Part shown: positions 17,207 to 26,006 of the stretch, piece after piece | Position numbering within the stretch: position 1 is the first letter of the stretch | Layout: every line of letters starts with the position of its first letter | Origin: Niabella insulamsoli | GTDB lineage: Bacteria; Bacteroidota; Bacteroidia; Chitinophagales; Chitinophagaceae | DNA length: 64,000 nucleotides | NCBI RefSeq assembly: GCF_039652435.2 | Contig: NZ_CP190246.1 | Span: forward strand, 3,286,001-3,350,000 | Direction of reading: 5' to 3' | Notes under the pieces: model-generated | Told to the model about the DNA's origin: nothing | Databases searched by the model: none | Seen by the model: the letters and a program-made list of their open reading frames with translations, nothing else | Made by a program: the position numbers and the translations under genes

Positions 17207-18433
17207 ATGCATCCAAAAAATATTTCAATTACTTCTTTTCAATATGATCTTCCGGAAGACCGGATTGCCTTCCATCCGCTGGAACGCCGCGACGACTCTA
17301 AGCTGCTTGTGTTTGATCAGGGAGCAATGAAGACCGACACTTACAAAAACATTGCAAAGCATTTGCCGCCAAAAAGCACCATGGTTTTTAACAACACGAA
17401 GGTGGTTGAGGCGAGATTATTATTTAAAAAAGAATCCGGAGGCGTGATTGAGATCTTTTGTCTTCAGCCTCACGAAAAGTATAAGGATATTACATCCGCG
17501 ATGAGCGAACACCGCCAGGTGGAATGGCTCTGCCTGATTGGAGGCGCCTCAAAGTGGAAATCCGGCCAGGTGCTTACTCTATCTTTTGCTTTGGACGAAT
17601 CGGAGCAATCGCTCAAAGCTACTTTTATTGAAAAAAGGGCTGACTGCTTTGTGATCGGCCTGGAATGGGGCGCGGACATCAGTTTTGCCGAAGTATTGCA
17701 CCGCGCGGGACATGTGCCGCTGCCTCCTTATATTAAAAGAGCAGATCAGAAAAGCGACAAAACCCGCTACCAGACTGTCTTTGCCCTGCAGGACGGGTCA
17801 GTCGCCGCCCCCACAGCCGGGCTTCACTTTACCGAGGAAGTGCTCGGCAGCCTTGCTGAGAAAGACATCAGGAAATCTTTTGTAACACTACATGTCGGCG
17901 CCGGCACTTTCAAACCGGTAAAAGCCGGCCTGATGCAGGACCATGAAATGCATTCGGAATTTATTGAAGTGTCAAGAGCATTTATTGCAAATTTCATTGA
18001 GGAGGACAGCAAAGTTGTTATTGCCGTCGGCACTACCTCCCTACGCACGCTTGAAAGCCTGTATTGGCTGGGTGTTAAGCTTCTTACCGATCCGGGAGTA
18101 TTTGACGACGACATGCCTTTTTTAAGTCAATGGGAATCTTATGAAGTGGCGGAGCCGCCAACCCGGAACGATGCTTTAGAAGCTATTTTACATTTTCTAG
18201 AAGATAAAAATTTGAACACCTTCATCGCGAAAACTCAAATTATTATCGCACCCGGATATGATTTTAAAATGATTAATGCACTGATCACGAATTTTCATCA
18301 GCCCGCCTCTACCCTGCTGCTATTGGTGGCCGCTTTGGTCGGGGAAGATTGGAAAAGGATTTATGAGTATGCGCTGAAAAATGAGTTCAGGTTTCTGAGT
18401 TATGGCGATGGCAGCTTATTGTGGAAACAATAG
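17207..18433 (+). CDS. queA: tRNA preQ1(34) S-adenosylmethionine ribosyltransferase-isomerase QueA
   Basis: Enzyme of queuosine synthesis that transfers and isomerises ribosyl from SAM onto 7-aminomethyl-7-deazaguanine at the tRNA wobble position, giving epoxyqueuosine. Family motifs are clear: FQYDLPEDRIAFHPLERRD at the N-terminus, HVPLPPYIKR near residue 170, and the AAPTAGLHFTEE and FVTLHVGAGTFKPV motifs near 205 and 225. Length of 408 is above E. coli QueA (356), with insertions in the middle and near residue 300. It is divergent from the dcw cluster and convergent with trxA. Confidence 0.96.
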   Translation: MHPKNISITSFQYDLPEDRIAFHPLERRDDSKLLVFDQGAMKTDTYKNIAKHLPPKSTMVFNNTKVVEARLLFKKESGGVIEIFCLQPHEKYKDITSAMSEHRQVEWLCLIGGASKWKSGQVLTLSFALDESEQSLKATFIEKRADCFVIGLEWGADISFAEVLHRAGHVPLPPYIKRADQKSDKTRYQTVFALQDGSVAAPTAGLHFTEEVLGSLAEKDIRKSFVTLHVGAGTFKPVKAGLMQDHEMHSEFIEVSRAFIANFIEEDSKVVIAVGTTSLRTLESLYWLGVKLLTDPGVFDDDMPFLSQWESYEVAEPPTRNDALEAILHFLEDKNLNTFIAKTQIIIAPGYDFKMINALITNFHQPASTLLLLVAALVGEDWKRIYEYALKNEFRFLSYGDGSLLWKQ

Positions 18434-18464
18434 CAGCCCGGCTTAAGAAACCCTTTCAAAAAGA

Positions 18465-18489
18465 AAAGCCCCTTATAAAAAGAGGCTTT
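18465..18489. terminator. Bidirectional terminator between queA and trxA
   Basis: AAAGCC and GGCTTT arms extended by CTT/AAG around one mismatch form a hairpin with A-rich and T-rich flanks on both strands, between two converging genes. It probably serves both. The T-runs are short. Confidence 0.6.
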
Positions 18490-18514
18490 CAAAACAATAA
18501 ACAAAACGAAAAAA

Positions 18515-18835
18515 CTAGTTGAGATGCGATTCTATTTTCTTCACAAAATTTCCTTTAGGTTGCGCTCCTACTAATTTGTCAACAACCTGCCCGCCTTTTA
18601 TAAACAGAATGGCAGGAATGGAAGTGATACCATAATCCATAGAAACCTGCGGATTCACATCAACATTCAATTTACCAATATTTACTTTCCCTTCATATTC
18701 TTTGGAAAGCTCTTCGATCACCGGGCCGATTGCGCGGCAGGGCCCACACCATTCTGCCCAGAAATCCACCACAGTTAACTGATCAGAATCCAAAACTTCC
18801 GCCTGAAAGTTTGCGTCGTTAAATTCTTTTGCCAT
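18515..18835 (-). CDS. trxA: Thioredoxin
   Basis: Small cytoplasmic dithiol oxidoreductase, 106 residues, that reduces protein disulfides. The active site WCGPC is at about residues 29-33, in the FWAEWCGPC context, and the cis-proline motif TSIPAIL near 73 is in place. No signal peptide, so it is the cytoplasmic form. A monocistronic unit with its own promoter and a terminator shared with queA. Confidence 0.97.
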   Translation of the reverse strand: MAKEFNDANFQAEVLDSDQLTVVDFWAEWCGPCRAIGPVIEELSKEYEGKVNIGKLNVDVNPQVSMDYGITSIPAILFIKGGQVVDKLVGAQPKGNFVKKIESHLN

Positions 18836-18883
18836 TATTAGATAGTTTAAAAAGTTTAGAATTATTTAATGAGAAGTAAACAG

Positions 18884-18916
18884 CAAATTTAAGTCCTAGA
18901 ACTAAATAACAGCAAA
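18884..18916 (-). promoter_or_regulatory. trxA promoter (Bacteroidota type)
   Basis: Minus strand TTTG (18913-18916), 21 bp spacer, then TAAATTTG (18884-18891), a full match to TTTG / TAnnTTTG recognised by the Bacteroidota primary sigma factor. It lies about 50 bp upstream of the trxA ATG. Confidence 0.7.
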
Positions 18917-18982
18917 TGTGGCATTTTGTTGTGAAGAAAATGTCAATTCACCGCGCAGCAACTGCCAATTACGGCTTAACGA

Positions 18983-20239
18983 TTAATGAGACGCCACATC
19001 CAGGCGCTGGGGACGGTGCTGATGCCGAAAAAAAACAGCGAACGCAACAGCAACTACAAGTGCGTAAAGCGCAAAACTCAGCCAAATGCCCTGCCAGTTT
19101 TTAGAGTTGTCCGCATAGGTGAAAAACTGATCGATCACCACGCCACTGATCATACTTCCCAAAACGGCGCCTACCCCATTGGTCATCATCATAAAAATAC
19201 CCTGCGCGCTTGCCCTGATCGACTCGCTGCTTTCAGTTTCAACAAACAGGGAGCCTGAAATATTAAAAAAGTCGAAAGCCATTCCGTAAATGATACAAGA
19301 TAAGATGATCATCCACAGCCCTTCTGCGGGATTGCCGTAGGCAAACAGCCCAAACCGGAGCACCCAGGCAATCATGCTAAAAAGCATGACTTTTTTTATC
19401 CCAAAGCGATGCAACATAAAAGGAATGGCAAGAATAAACAAGGTTTCGGAAATTTGTGAAATAGACATAATGATAGCCGGGTATTTGACAGCGATCGTGT
19501 CTTTATAGGCATCTATCCTGGCGAAATCGTGCAAAAACGTGTCGCCATAAGCATTGGTTAGTTGCAGCGCGGCGCCCAGCAACATGGCAAACACAAAAAA
19601 CAAAGCCATTTTCCGGTTTCTGAAAAGCGAAAAAGCCGCCCTTCCCATTTGAATGCCTGCCTCCTTATTATCAGCGCCTTTTAGAGGTGGCGGACAAGGC
19701 GGCAGGCTGAAAGCGTATAAGCCCAAAAGCAAAGATGCGGCAGCTGCTACATAAAATTGGCCGGCAGATTTTTCGAGATGCGTGAGGCTTACCACCCACA
19801 TGGCCGCTATAAAACCAATAGTGCCCCAGACCCGAATCGGCGGAAAATATTTAATGACATCCTTCCCTGAGCGCTTTAATGCGGAGTAAGAAACTGTGTT
19901 TGCAAGCGATATTGTGGGCATGTAAAAAATCATGTTGATAAACATCACTAAAAACATAGCGCCCGGGCTATCAACCCACGGAATCAAAAATAAAATAACG
20001 GCCCCCGCCAGATGCGAAATACCCAGTAAGCGCTCGGCATTTACGAAGCGGTCGGCAATTAATCCCATCACAGTAGGCATAAAAATCGCAGAAAAACCCA
20101 TCGTTGAAAAGATGGCGCCAAACTCAGCGCCGCCCCACTGTTTGGTCTGAAACCAGTAGGCCCCGATGGTAATCAGCCAGGACCCCCAGATAAAAAATTG
20201 TAAAAAACTTAAAACAGTCAACCTGATTTTTATCGACAT
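18983..20239 (-). CDS. MFS transporter, nucleoside:H+ symporter type
   Basis: Twelve-helix inner-membrane transporter of 418 residues. The N-terminus MSIKIRLTVLSFLQFFIWG and the following WLITIGAYWFQ resemble NupG/XapB nucleoside:proton symporters, as does the AEFGAIFSTMGFSAIFMP stretch in helix 2. I placed the start at this ATG, since the open frame continues 130 residues upstream but that extension is unconserved and runs into the promoter and the divergent gene. Exact substrate cannot be read from sequence; nucleosides are likely from family knowledge. No nucleoside catabolic gene lies directly beside it, although deoC is present 18 kb away. Confidence 0.85.
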   Translation of the reverse strand: MSIKIRLTVLSFLQFFIWGSWLITIGAYWFQTKQWGGAEFGAIFSTMGFSAIFMPTVMGLIADRFVNAERLLGISHLAGAVILFLIPWVDSPGAMFLVMFINMIFYMPTISLANTVSYSALKRSGKDVIKYFPPIRVWGTIGFIAAMWVVSLTHLEKSAGQFYVAAAASLLLGLYAFSLPPCPPPLKGADNKEAGIQMGRAAFSLFRNRKMALFFVFAMLLGAALQLTNAYGDTFLHDFARIDAYKDTIAVKYPAIIMSISQISETLFILAIPFMLHRFGIKKVMLFSMIAWVLRFGLFAYGNPAEGLWMIILSCIIYGMAFDFFNISGSLFVETESSESIRASAQGIFMMMTNGVGAVLGSMISGVVIDQFFTYADNSKNWQGIWLSFALYALVVAVAFAVFFRHQHRPQRLDVASH

Positions 20240-20347
20240 AATATTTTGGTTATAAGTCCGGCTTATCACAAAAAAGCTGGCGACGTGAAGACTCGATGAT
20301 CGTTCCTGCCCGCTCGCATTTGCAACGAATCTAAACAAAAATCTCAA

Positions 20348-20355
20348 CAAATATA
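20348..20355 (-). promoter_or_regulatory. -7 box upstream of the MFS transporter gene
   Basis: TATATTTG on the minus strand matches TAnnTTTG exactly, 109 bp before the chosen ATG. No TTTG -33 element is seen at the right distance. Its position supports the shorter start for the transporter. Confidence 0.5.
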
Positions 20356-20395
20356 GCCTGCGGAGATCTTGTCCGTGAAGACTTATTTTTACAAA

Positions 20396-20734
20396 ATGAT
20401 CAACTATAATGGCAAACAATTTAAGGCGGTGGATAACACGCCCAACGGAGCCACCTCCGAAGAAACAATCTTTCATTACGTTCAACACGGCAACATTCTT
20501 ACAGCTGCTTATAAAGGCGGTAAAATAAAAACAGGCCACCTGATCGGCATCGTGAATGAAAAAGGCGAGATTGATATGCGCTACCACCAGATTGACCAAC
20601 AAAACCAGCTGATGACCGGCGTTTGCCAATCTGTGCCTGAAATGCTACCCAACGGAAAGATCAGACTGCATGAGGCCTGGCAATGGACTTCCGGCGATTG
20701 CTCAAAAGGAACATCGGTGATTGAAGAATTATAA
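20396..20734 (+). CDS. Small conserved protein of the type often labelled 'N-acetylglutamate synthase'
   Basis: A 112-residue soluble protein rich in Gly, Asn and Gln, beginning MINYNGKQFKAVDNTPNG. It has the look of a small antiparallel beta-barrel: short hydrophobic strands alternate with turns such as NEKGEID and LPNGKIRL, ending in WTSGDCSKGTSVIEEL. Proteins of this type are often annotated as N-acetylglutamate synthase in Bacteroidota and Firmicutes, but it has neither the size nor the GNAT acetyl-CoA motif of ArgA, so I do not assign that activity. An upstream in-frame TTG would add nine residues; the ATG is preferred. It is divergent from the MFS gene. Confidence 0.75.
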   Translation: MINYNGKQFKAVDNTPNGATSEETIFHYVQHGNILTAAYKGGKIKTGHLIGIVNEKGEIDMRYHQIDQQNQLMTGVCQSVPEMLPNGKIRLHEAWQWTSGDCSKGTSVIEEL

Positions 20735-20789
20735 TATGCAATCGCACAAATTTGAGGCCTTTTCAAACCTTTCGCGGTTAAATCCGTTT

Positions 20790-20797
20790 TATATTTG
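20790..20797 (+). promoter_or_regulatory. -7 box upstream of mqnE
   Basis: TATATTTG matches TAnnTTTG exactly, 23 bp before the mqnE ATG. A second match, TATTTTTG, lies closer to the start. No clear -33 element. Confidence 0.5.
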
Positions 20798-20819
20798 CAC
20801 CTAATTTATTTTTGAGTAG

Positions 20820-21959
20820 ATGATTGTAGAAACCTTACCCAATGTAGATAATGCACTTCAAAAGATAGCCGACAAAGTTTATAAAGGAGCGCGGATCAGT
20901 GAAGCCGATGGTTTGTATCTTTTTGAACACGCGAGCCTTGCATTTGTGGGCGCTTTAGCCAATCATGTGCGCGAAGAAAAACACGGCGATATTACTTATT
21001 TCAATCGCAATTTCCACATCGAGCCAACCAACGCCTGCATCTATTCCTGCCACTTCTGTAGTTATAGTAAATTATACGCGCATCGCGACGAAGCCTGGGA
21101 ACTTTCGCTGGAGCAAATGATGGATATTGTAAAAAAATATGATGCCGAGCCGGTGACGGAAGTGCATATTGTGGGTGGCGTTCACCCCAAAATGAATCTG
21201 GAATTTTTTGCCGAGTTGCTGCGCCAGATTAAAGCGCACCGGCCAGAGTTGCACATTAAAGGTTTTACCGCTGTGGAACTGGATTATATGTTTCGGAAGG
21301 CAAAAAAATCGGTTCGCGAGGGCATGGCTTATTTGAAAGACGCGGGGCTGGAAAGTTTACCTGGTGGTGGCGCAGAAATATTTGCTCCCGAAATCAGGGA
21401 ACAGATTTGTGCGGATAAAATTGATGGCGCCGGTTGGCTGCAGATACATCAGACAGCGCATGAGCTGGGTATGCAATCAAACGCGACGATGTTGTTCGGC
21501 CATATTGAAAAATATCATCACCGCATAGAACACATGAGCCAGCTGCGCAACTTACAGGATACCACGCAAGGTTTCAACACATTCATCCCGCTTAAATTCA
21601 GAAACGGCGACAATGATATGAGCCATGTGGCAGAGTCATCGCTGATTGAAGACATGAAAATGTATGCCATTGCCCGAATTTTCCTTGACAATTTTCCTCA
21701 TATTAAAGCCTATTGGCCGATGCTGGGCCGCCAAAATGCGCAGCTATCTATGTCATTTGGAGTAAATGATATCGACGGAACCATTGATGATACGACAAAA
21801 ATTTACTCCATGGCGGGAGCAGAAGAGCAAACGCCTTCTATGACTACTGAAGAACTGGTCGTATTAATCAAGCAGGCCAAGAGAAGGCCAGTGGAGCGAG
21901 GCACACTTTATAATGTGATTAAAGATTATAGCGATACGCCTGTTGCCGCTTCGCTGTAG
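20820..21959 (+). CDS. mqnE: Aminodeoxyfutalosine synthase MqnE
   Basis: Radical SAM enzyme of the futalosine pathway to menaquinone; it joins the product of MqnA to SAM-derived adenosine to make aminofutalosine. The cluster-binding CxxxCxxC motif is at about residues 73-80 in the EPTNACIYSCHFCSYSK context. Downstream features such as VHIVGGVHP, the GLESLPGGGAEIF motif near 185 and the NDIDGTIDDTTKI segment separate MqnE from the related cyclase MqnC. Length of 379 is normal. It implies that this organism makes menaquinone by the futalosine route rather than by MenF/D/C/E. The other mqn genes are not in the window. Confidence 0.92.
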   Translation: MIVETLPNVDNALQKIADKVYKGARISEADGLYLFEHASLAFVGALANHVREEKHGDITYFNRNFHIEPTNACIYSCHFCSYSKLYAHRDEAWELSLEQMMDIVKKYDAEPVTEVHIVGGVHPKMNLEFFAELLRQIKAHRPELHIKGFTAVELDYMFRKAKKSVREGMAYLKDAGLESLPGGGAEIFAPEIREQICADKIDGAGWLQIHQTAHELGMQSNATMLFGHIEKYHHRIEHMSQLRNLQDTTQGFNTFIPLKFRNGDNDMSHVAESSLIEDMKMYAIARIFLDNFPHIKAYWPMLGRQNAQLSMSFGVNDIDGTIDDTTKIYSMAGAEEQTPSMTTEELVVLIKQAKRRPVERGTLYNVIKDYSDTPVAASL

Positions 21960-22027
21960 TGCGCCATGTCCGACTTGCGGATCCAGTAGTTTTTCGGTAT
22001 ATTAGCTAACATAAATCGAAATCTATT

Positions 22028-22456
22028 ATGAGCAAAGTATCCACCATCCTTGCCAGAAAGGGAAACGATGCCGTTTCTATCCAAACTAACACCAAAGTTT
22101 ACGACGCCCTGAAGATCATGTCTGATAAAAATATCGGATCGCTGGTAGTTTTGGATGGCGAAGCATATGCCGGCATCCTTACTGAGCGGGATTATTCAAG
22201 AAAAGTGATTCTCGAAGGAAAGCATTCAGATCAGGTTACTGTTGGCGAAATTATGTCCACCGATTTGCCACATGTGCACCCCAACGACACCGTAGAACGT
22301 TGCATGCAACTGATGTCGGATAAAAATATCAGGTATTTGCCCGTTTTTAAAGATGATAAGCTTTCCGGCATTATTTCGATCAGCGATGTGGTAACAGAAA
22401 CTATTCTGCAACAAAGAGAAACGATCAGCCAGCTGAAGAGCTATATCCAGGGATAA
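22028..22456 (+). CDS. CBS-domain-pair protein
   Basis: A free-standing pair of CBS motifs, 142 residues. The first spans about residues 8-65 with DKNIGSLVVLDGEAYAGILTERD, the second about 74-130 with DKNIRYLPVFKDDKLSGIISISD. Such modules bind adenosyl nucleotides (AMP, ATP, SAM) and act as energy or ligand sensors, usually by contacting another protein. No partner domain is attached. It lies 69 bp downstream of mqnE on the same strand and could be cotranscribed, but a functional link is not shown. Confidence 0.9.
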   Translation: MSKVSTILARKGNDAVSIQTNTKVYDALKIMSDKNIGSLVVLDGEAYAGILTERDYSRKVILEGKHSDQVTVGEIMSTDLPHVHPNDTVERCMQLMSDKNIRYLPVFKDDKLSGIISISDVVTETILQQRETISQLKSYIQG

Positions 22457-22460
22457 GACA

Positions 22461-23651
22461 TTAGCGCTGATAGTTTGCAGGTAACATATTTGCTATTTTT
22501 TCGCTCCAGGACCAATACCACTCAGACATAATTCCTTCTGCCGGTGCCCAATTGCCATTGGGATCAATCACCAAGCCGTTGACATGCTGAAGGCTAATCA
22601 ACGAACGTGCAGGGAACACATTACGATTCTCGCCATAAAATTCAAGATACTTTTTTTCTTCTATTTTATGTTTGTTCACGATCTGAAGATAGTGCGGCCA
22701 ACTCGCATACCTGGCGCCTTCGTGGGTGATCATAAAGCTGTCGGCGGGTAATAAATCGGGCCCAAATTCCAGCAAAACATCCGGCTGCTGCAATACGCTT
22801 CGGTAATAGTCGGCCGAGTCTCCTGTAATATGATCCACACTGATCATCTTTCGCTTTAACGGGATATCGAAGATCATCCGAACCCGGTCCTTCTCTGTAT
22901 TTCTGTTTTTGCGCACCCGGCGCACTTCAAAACCTTCGGCGGCCATATCTCCGTGATAGGCCGTTCTAAAAAAATGCATCATCGATCCCAGGTAGGCCAG
23001 CTGGCGCTTCTCTTGCCAGCGCTTCTTTTGCCGGTTGTTGCCTTTGAGTTCGCTAAACAAAGTATACCCGGAGAAAAAACTGGTTCTCTCCTTAAAATTT
23101 ATCTCGAATTTTTCAAGTTCATAACCAATTTCATAGCCAAGCGCTTTGTTAATAATGTTGATGGGCTCATGAGCCACTACTTCGAGCCGGTTTTGCTTTT
23201 TATAGAAACGAAACGAGATGACATCCTTGTTGGCAATGCTTACCTGGTCTGCATTTGCAGAGCTGCCCACGAAATAATCCAAAAAAGTCCTGCCCCATTT
23301 TTCCCAGGTTTCCTTTTCATATCCGCCAACGACCACATTTTCCAACATCACTTCCTGAATAGACATCAGCACTTTTAGTTTTGGTGGCATTTTTTGAGTT
23401 GAAAAGTCATAGGTGATGGTTTTATAACCCACATGGCTGAAGACAAGCGTGTAGGTGCCGTCAGGAATATTTTTTATCTCAAAGAACCCGTTTTTATCCG
23501 AGATCGCAGCCAGCGAAGTACCCGTGATAAAAACAGAACTGCCCTGAATGGGCTGATTGGAAGGCGCTTCCAATAACGTACCGGAGAGACGGTGCTGAGC
23601 ATTTGCTAACGCCGCAGAAACAAAGAATACGAACAACAATAAAATCCGCAT
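22461..23651 (-). CDS. Secreted protein with carboxypeptidase-regulatory-like domain
   Basis: 396 residues with a Sec signal peptide (hydrophobic segment about 2-17, cleavage near ANA-QH). The N-terminal 75 residues form a CarboxypepD_reg-like Ig fold, recognisable by PIQGSSVFITGTSLAAISDKNG and GTYTLVFSHVGYKT. The remaining 300 residues are a mixed, aromatic-rich domain with a basic segment KGNNRQKKRWQEK (about 230) that I do not recognise beyond general likeness to the N-terminal parts of DUF5686-type proteins of Bacteroidota. No TonB box or barrel is visible, so it is not a TonB-dependent receptor. It is probably periplasmic or surface exposed. Confidence 0.75.
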   Translation of the reverse strand: MRILLLFVFFVSAALANAQHRLSGTLLEAPSNQPIQGSSVFITGTSLAAISDKNGFFEIKNIPDGTYTLVFSHVGYKTITYDFSTQKMPPKLKVLMSIQEVMLENVVVGGYEKETWEKWGRTFLDYFVGSSANADQVSIANKDVISFRFYKKQNRLEVVAHEPINIINKALGYEIGYELEKFEINFKERTSFFSGYTLFSELKGNNRQKKRWQEKRQLAYLGSMMHFFRTAYHGDMAAEGFEVRRVRKNRNTEKDRVRMIFDIPLKRKMISVDHITGDSADYYRSVLQQPDVLLEFGPDLLPADSFMITHEGARYASWPHYLQIVNKHKIEEKKYLEFYGENRNVFPARSLISLQHVNGLVIDPNGNWAPAEGIMSEWYWSWSEKIANMLPANYQR

Positions 23652-23698
23652 GCGTCAAAAATACTAAATCTTAATACTACTACGAAAATATCATAGAT

Positions 23699-24403
23699 TT
23701 ATTCTTTCTGCAGCGCTTCGTTAATGATGGTGCTGATTTCATCGGCCCGGTTCATGATCATCATATGTGTTCCGCCTTTGATAACATGCGTAGGCGTCAG
23801 CGGTTTTATGGGGAAAATAAGGTCAGCATCGCCGTGAATATGAATAGTGTTTTCGGGACAGTCGGTATTTCGCCAGTTCAAGATTTGATTTAAAGCCCAG
23901 ATCATGTAATCCTTATCGATAATGCGGCGGTAATGATTGGCAAAATCCTGCTCTTCTTTCGTCATAGCGCCAAGGCGTTTGTTAGCCGTAGCGAAGAAAC
24001 GCTCATTGGCCTGAATGCGCTTGATAGGAAATATTTTGTTGAGCTTTAACCTGCCGATGAGCTTCCATTTTCGGGGCAGCTCGTTCGTATTTTTAATACT
24101 TGAAACCAGGAAAATCTGCTTGACCGGCCTTATTTTGGCAATTTCGAGCGCTACCATTCCGCCAAATGAAACGCCGATAATGATGGGCTCATCGTCGGTT
24201 ATTTTTGCTGCCATCCGGCGTACATAATCCTGGTAAGACTCCTTGGGCGTGGGTTTCAGCCAATTCAAAAAAATCAATTGTGCATGATCGATCCGCAGGT
24301 TAGCAAATATTTTTTCATCCGCGCCAAAGCCGGGAATGCAGTATATATTTCTTTGCAGATTTTTTTTCTTCTCTTTCCGGAAAATTTTCAGCAGCCAGTT
24401 CAC
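23699..24403 (-). CDS. Alpha/beta hydrolase-fold protein
   Basis: 234 residues with the nucleophile elbow GVSFGGM (Ser near residue 98), a likely acid in HGDADLIFP (about 190) and a likely catalytic His in KGGTHMM (about 213), so the triad looks intact. The N-terminus has a short hydrophobic stretch followed by a very basic run (FRKEKKKNLQR), not a signal peptide. Substrate cannot be predicted. It lies downstream of the aspartate kinase terminator and is separated from its neighbours, so it is probably transcribed alone. Confidence 0.8.
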   Translation of the reverse strand: MNWLLKIFRKEKKKNLQRNIYCIPGFGADEKIFANLRIDHAQLIFLNWLKPTPKESYQDYVRRMAAKITDDEPIIIGVSFGGMVALEIAKIRPVKQIFLVSSIKNTNELPRKWKLIGRLKLNKIFPIKRIQANERFFATANKRLGAMTKEEQDFANHYRRIIDKDYMIWALNQILNWRNTDCPENTIHIHGDADLIFPIKPLTPTHVIKGGTHMMIMNRADEISTIINEALQKE

Positions 24404-24450
24404 TTTTACTTTTTTATTGTCTTACCTAAATGTATTAAATCGCCTTATAA

Positions 24451-24482
24451 AAAACAAAAGTGCGAAGTTTTTTTCTTCGCAC
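24451..24482 (-). terminator. Terminator after the aspartate kinase gene
   Basis: On the minus strand GTGCGAAG and CTTCGCAC form an eight-pair stem around a seven-base A-rich loop, followed by TTTTGTTTTTT. It lies 24 bp after the aspartate kinase stop. Confidence 0.85.
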
Positions 24483-24506
24483 CCTGCAAATAATATTTAC
24501 CCGATT

Positions 24507-25829
24507 TTAGTTCAGCCCGAACATGCCTTTGTTTAATTGCTGTAGCAATTGCGTTTTATGTTCAGCCGCCACAAGCAGAGAAATATTGTGTCGGCTGCCT
24601 CCGTAAGAAACCATGCGAATCGGAATATTTCTGATAGAACCGAATAATTTTTTAATAATCGCTTCTGTTTCATTTATATTGTGCCCCACCACAGAAATGA
24701 TCACCTGCCCTTCGTCAACTTCTACCGTTCCGAGCACTTCAAGTTCCTTAATAATCACTTTTAAAAACTCCGGGTTGTCGATAGTAAGCGAAACCGCCAC
24801 TTCAGAAGTTGTGATCATATCGATGGGTGTTTTGTATTTTTCAAATACTTCAAACACTTTTCTCAGGAAGCCGTAAGCCAGCAACATGCGGCCGCTTTTT
24901 ATTTTAATTGCAATGATATTATCTTTTGCAGCTACTGCTTTCACACCTGACGAAGACGCATCCTGGGCGATCAATGTGCCTTTGGCTTCCGGCTCCATGG
25001 TGTTTAATAATTTCACCGGGATCTTGTATTGCTGCGCCGGCCAAATAGAAGCCGGATGCAGGATTTTGGCCCCGAAATAAGCTAATTCCGCCGCCTCGTC
25101 GAAGCTCAGCTGCTCAACAGGCTTTGTGGTGTTGACCACGCGCGGATCGTTGTTGTGCATGCCATCTATGTCTGTCCAAATCTCACAAACCGATGCGTTA
25201 ATAGCAGCCGCCACCAACGAAGCGGTGTAATCGCTGCCACCGCGCTTCAGATTATCAACTTCGCCTCTTGCGTTCCGGCAGATATATCCCTGCGTTACGA
25301 GTATTTTTTTGTCTTGATGTTGACTGATTAGTTGGGTAAGCCGTGTACGAATGGAACCAATCTGAGGTTCTTCGTTTTCATCAATACTCATAAATTCGAG
25401 CGCCGGCAACAAGGCGTAAGACTCACCTATTTCATCGAGATAGCAGCAAAATATTTTAGTAGATAATAATTCGCCCTGCGCTAAAATATCCTTGCTCAGC
25501 GCTTCGCTGAAAGATATTTTCAGAATAATATGCAGGAAGTCGAAATGCTCGTCGACAATAGCTTTCGCCTTGTTATAAGCTGCTTCGCTCTTTAGCAAAT
25601 CCTTCAAAAAAGAATTATAGTGCTCGTGAAGCGAATTGATATTTTGCAAAGCCGTGTGCCTGTCGTTAGCTGCGATATGATTGCCAATTGTAACCAATGC
25701 GTTCGTTGTGCCGGATAGCGCAGAGAGCACCACGATCGCCGGCTCCGTTTGTTTTTGTAAAAGAGAAGCGATATGTTGCATGCGTTCTGGCTTTCCAACG
25801 CTTGTTCCGCCAAACTTCATTACTTTCAT
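24507..25829 (-). CDS. lysC: Aspartate kinase (monofunctional)
   Basis: Phosphorylates L-aspartate, the first step toward lysine, threonine, methionine and, in this cell, the diaminopimelate needed for the mDAP wall implied by murE. The N-terminus MKVMKFGGTSVG is the family signature; the RGGSDYTASL motif near residue 213 and the FGAKILHP motif near 255 belong to the kinase domain. Two ACT domains occupy about residues 300-440 and should mediate feedback inhibition by an end product. There is no homoserine dehydrogenase domain, so this is not the ThrA fusion. A 178-bp leader between the probable promoter and the start may be regulatory. Confidence 0.92.
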   Translation of the reverse strand: MKVMKFGGTSVGKPERMQHIASLLQKQTEPAIVVLSALSGTTNALVTIGNHIAANDRHTALQNINSLHEHYNSFLKDLLKSEAAYNKAKAIVDEHFDFLHIILKISFSEALSKDILAQGELLSTKIFCCYLDEIGESYALLPALEFMSIDENEEPQIGSIRTRLTQLISQHQDKKILVTQGYICRNARGEVDNLKRGGSDYTASLVAAAINASVCEIWTDIDGMHNNDPRVVNTTKPVEQLSFDEAAELAYFGAKILHPASIWPAQQYKIPVKLLNTMEPEAKGTLIAQDASSSGVKAVAAKDNIIAIKIKSGRMLLAYGFLRKVFEVFEKYKTPIDMITTSEVAVSLTIDNPEFLKVIIKELEVLGTVEVDEGQVIISVVGHNINETEAIIKKLFGSIRNIPIRMVSYGGSRHNISLLVAAEHKTQLLQQLNKGMFGLN

Positions 25830-25857
25830 TCGTAAAAATTTAATTTTTTTTAGCCGA

Positions 25858-25959
25858 TTAGAATCTTTTAATTATTGAAATTTCCATTTTCGGGAAAGTG
25901 AAAATTGCAATCTTTTTGGTTCTTTCGATTTTATTTTTCGCGTTCATCATTTGAATCAT
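25858..25959 (-). CDS. Possible leader peptide upstream of aspartate kinase
   Basis: A 33-codon frame beginning MIQMMNAKNKIERTKK and ending SIIKRF lies in the mRNA leader of aspartate kinase, starting 48 bp after a -7 box and ending 28 bp before the lysC ATG. Nineteen of its 33 residues are Ile, Lys, Met or Thr, the products of the aspartate pathway. The region is AT-rich, which alone favours Ile and Lys codons, and I see no convincing terminator hairpin. I treat it as a hypothesis for an attenuation leader rather than a gene. Confidence 0.3.
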   Translation of the reverse strand: MIQMMNAKNKIERTKKIAIFTFPKMEISIIKRF

Positions 25960-26006
25960 CGAGAAAAATGATAGACCGTTTAAAATTCCGTGTTTTTACC
26001 GGGTTG

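Noticed and set aside
20369..20395. TTG start nine codons upstream of the small conserved gene
   Set aside because: An ATG follows at the conserved MINYNGK start; the TTG adds no conserved residues.
20240..20629. N-terminal extension of 130 residues to the MFS transporter
   Set aside because: The extension is not membrane-like in pattern, overlaps the divergent small gene and its promoter, and the conserved transporter start is MSIKIRL.
25830..26006. Lysine riboswitch in the lysC leader
   Set aside because: The leader is AT-rich and shows no conserved L-box core or strong terminator hairpin that I can recognise.
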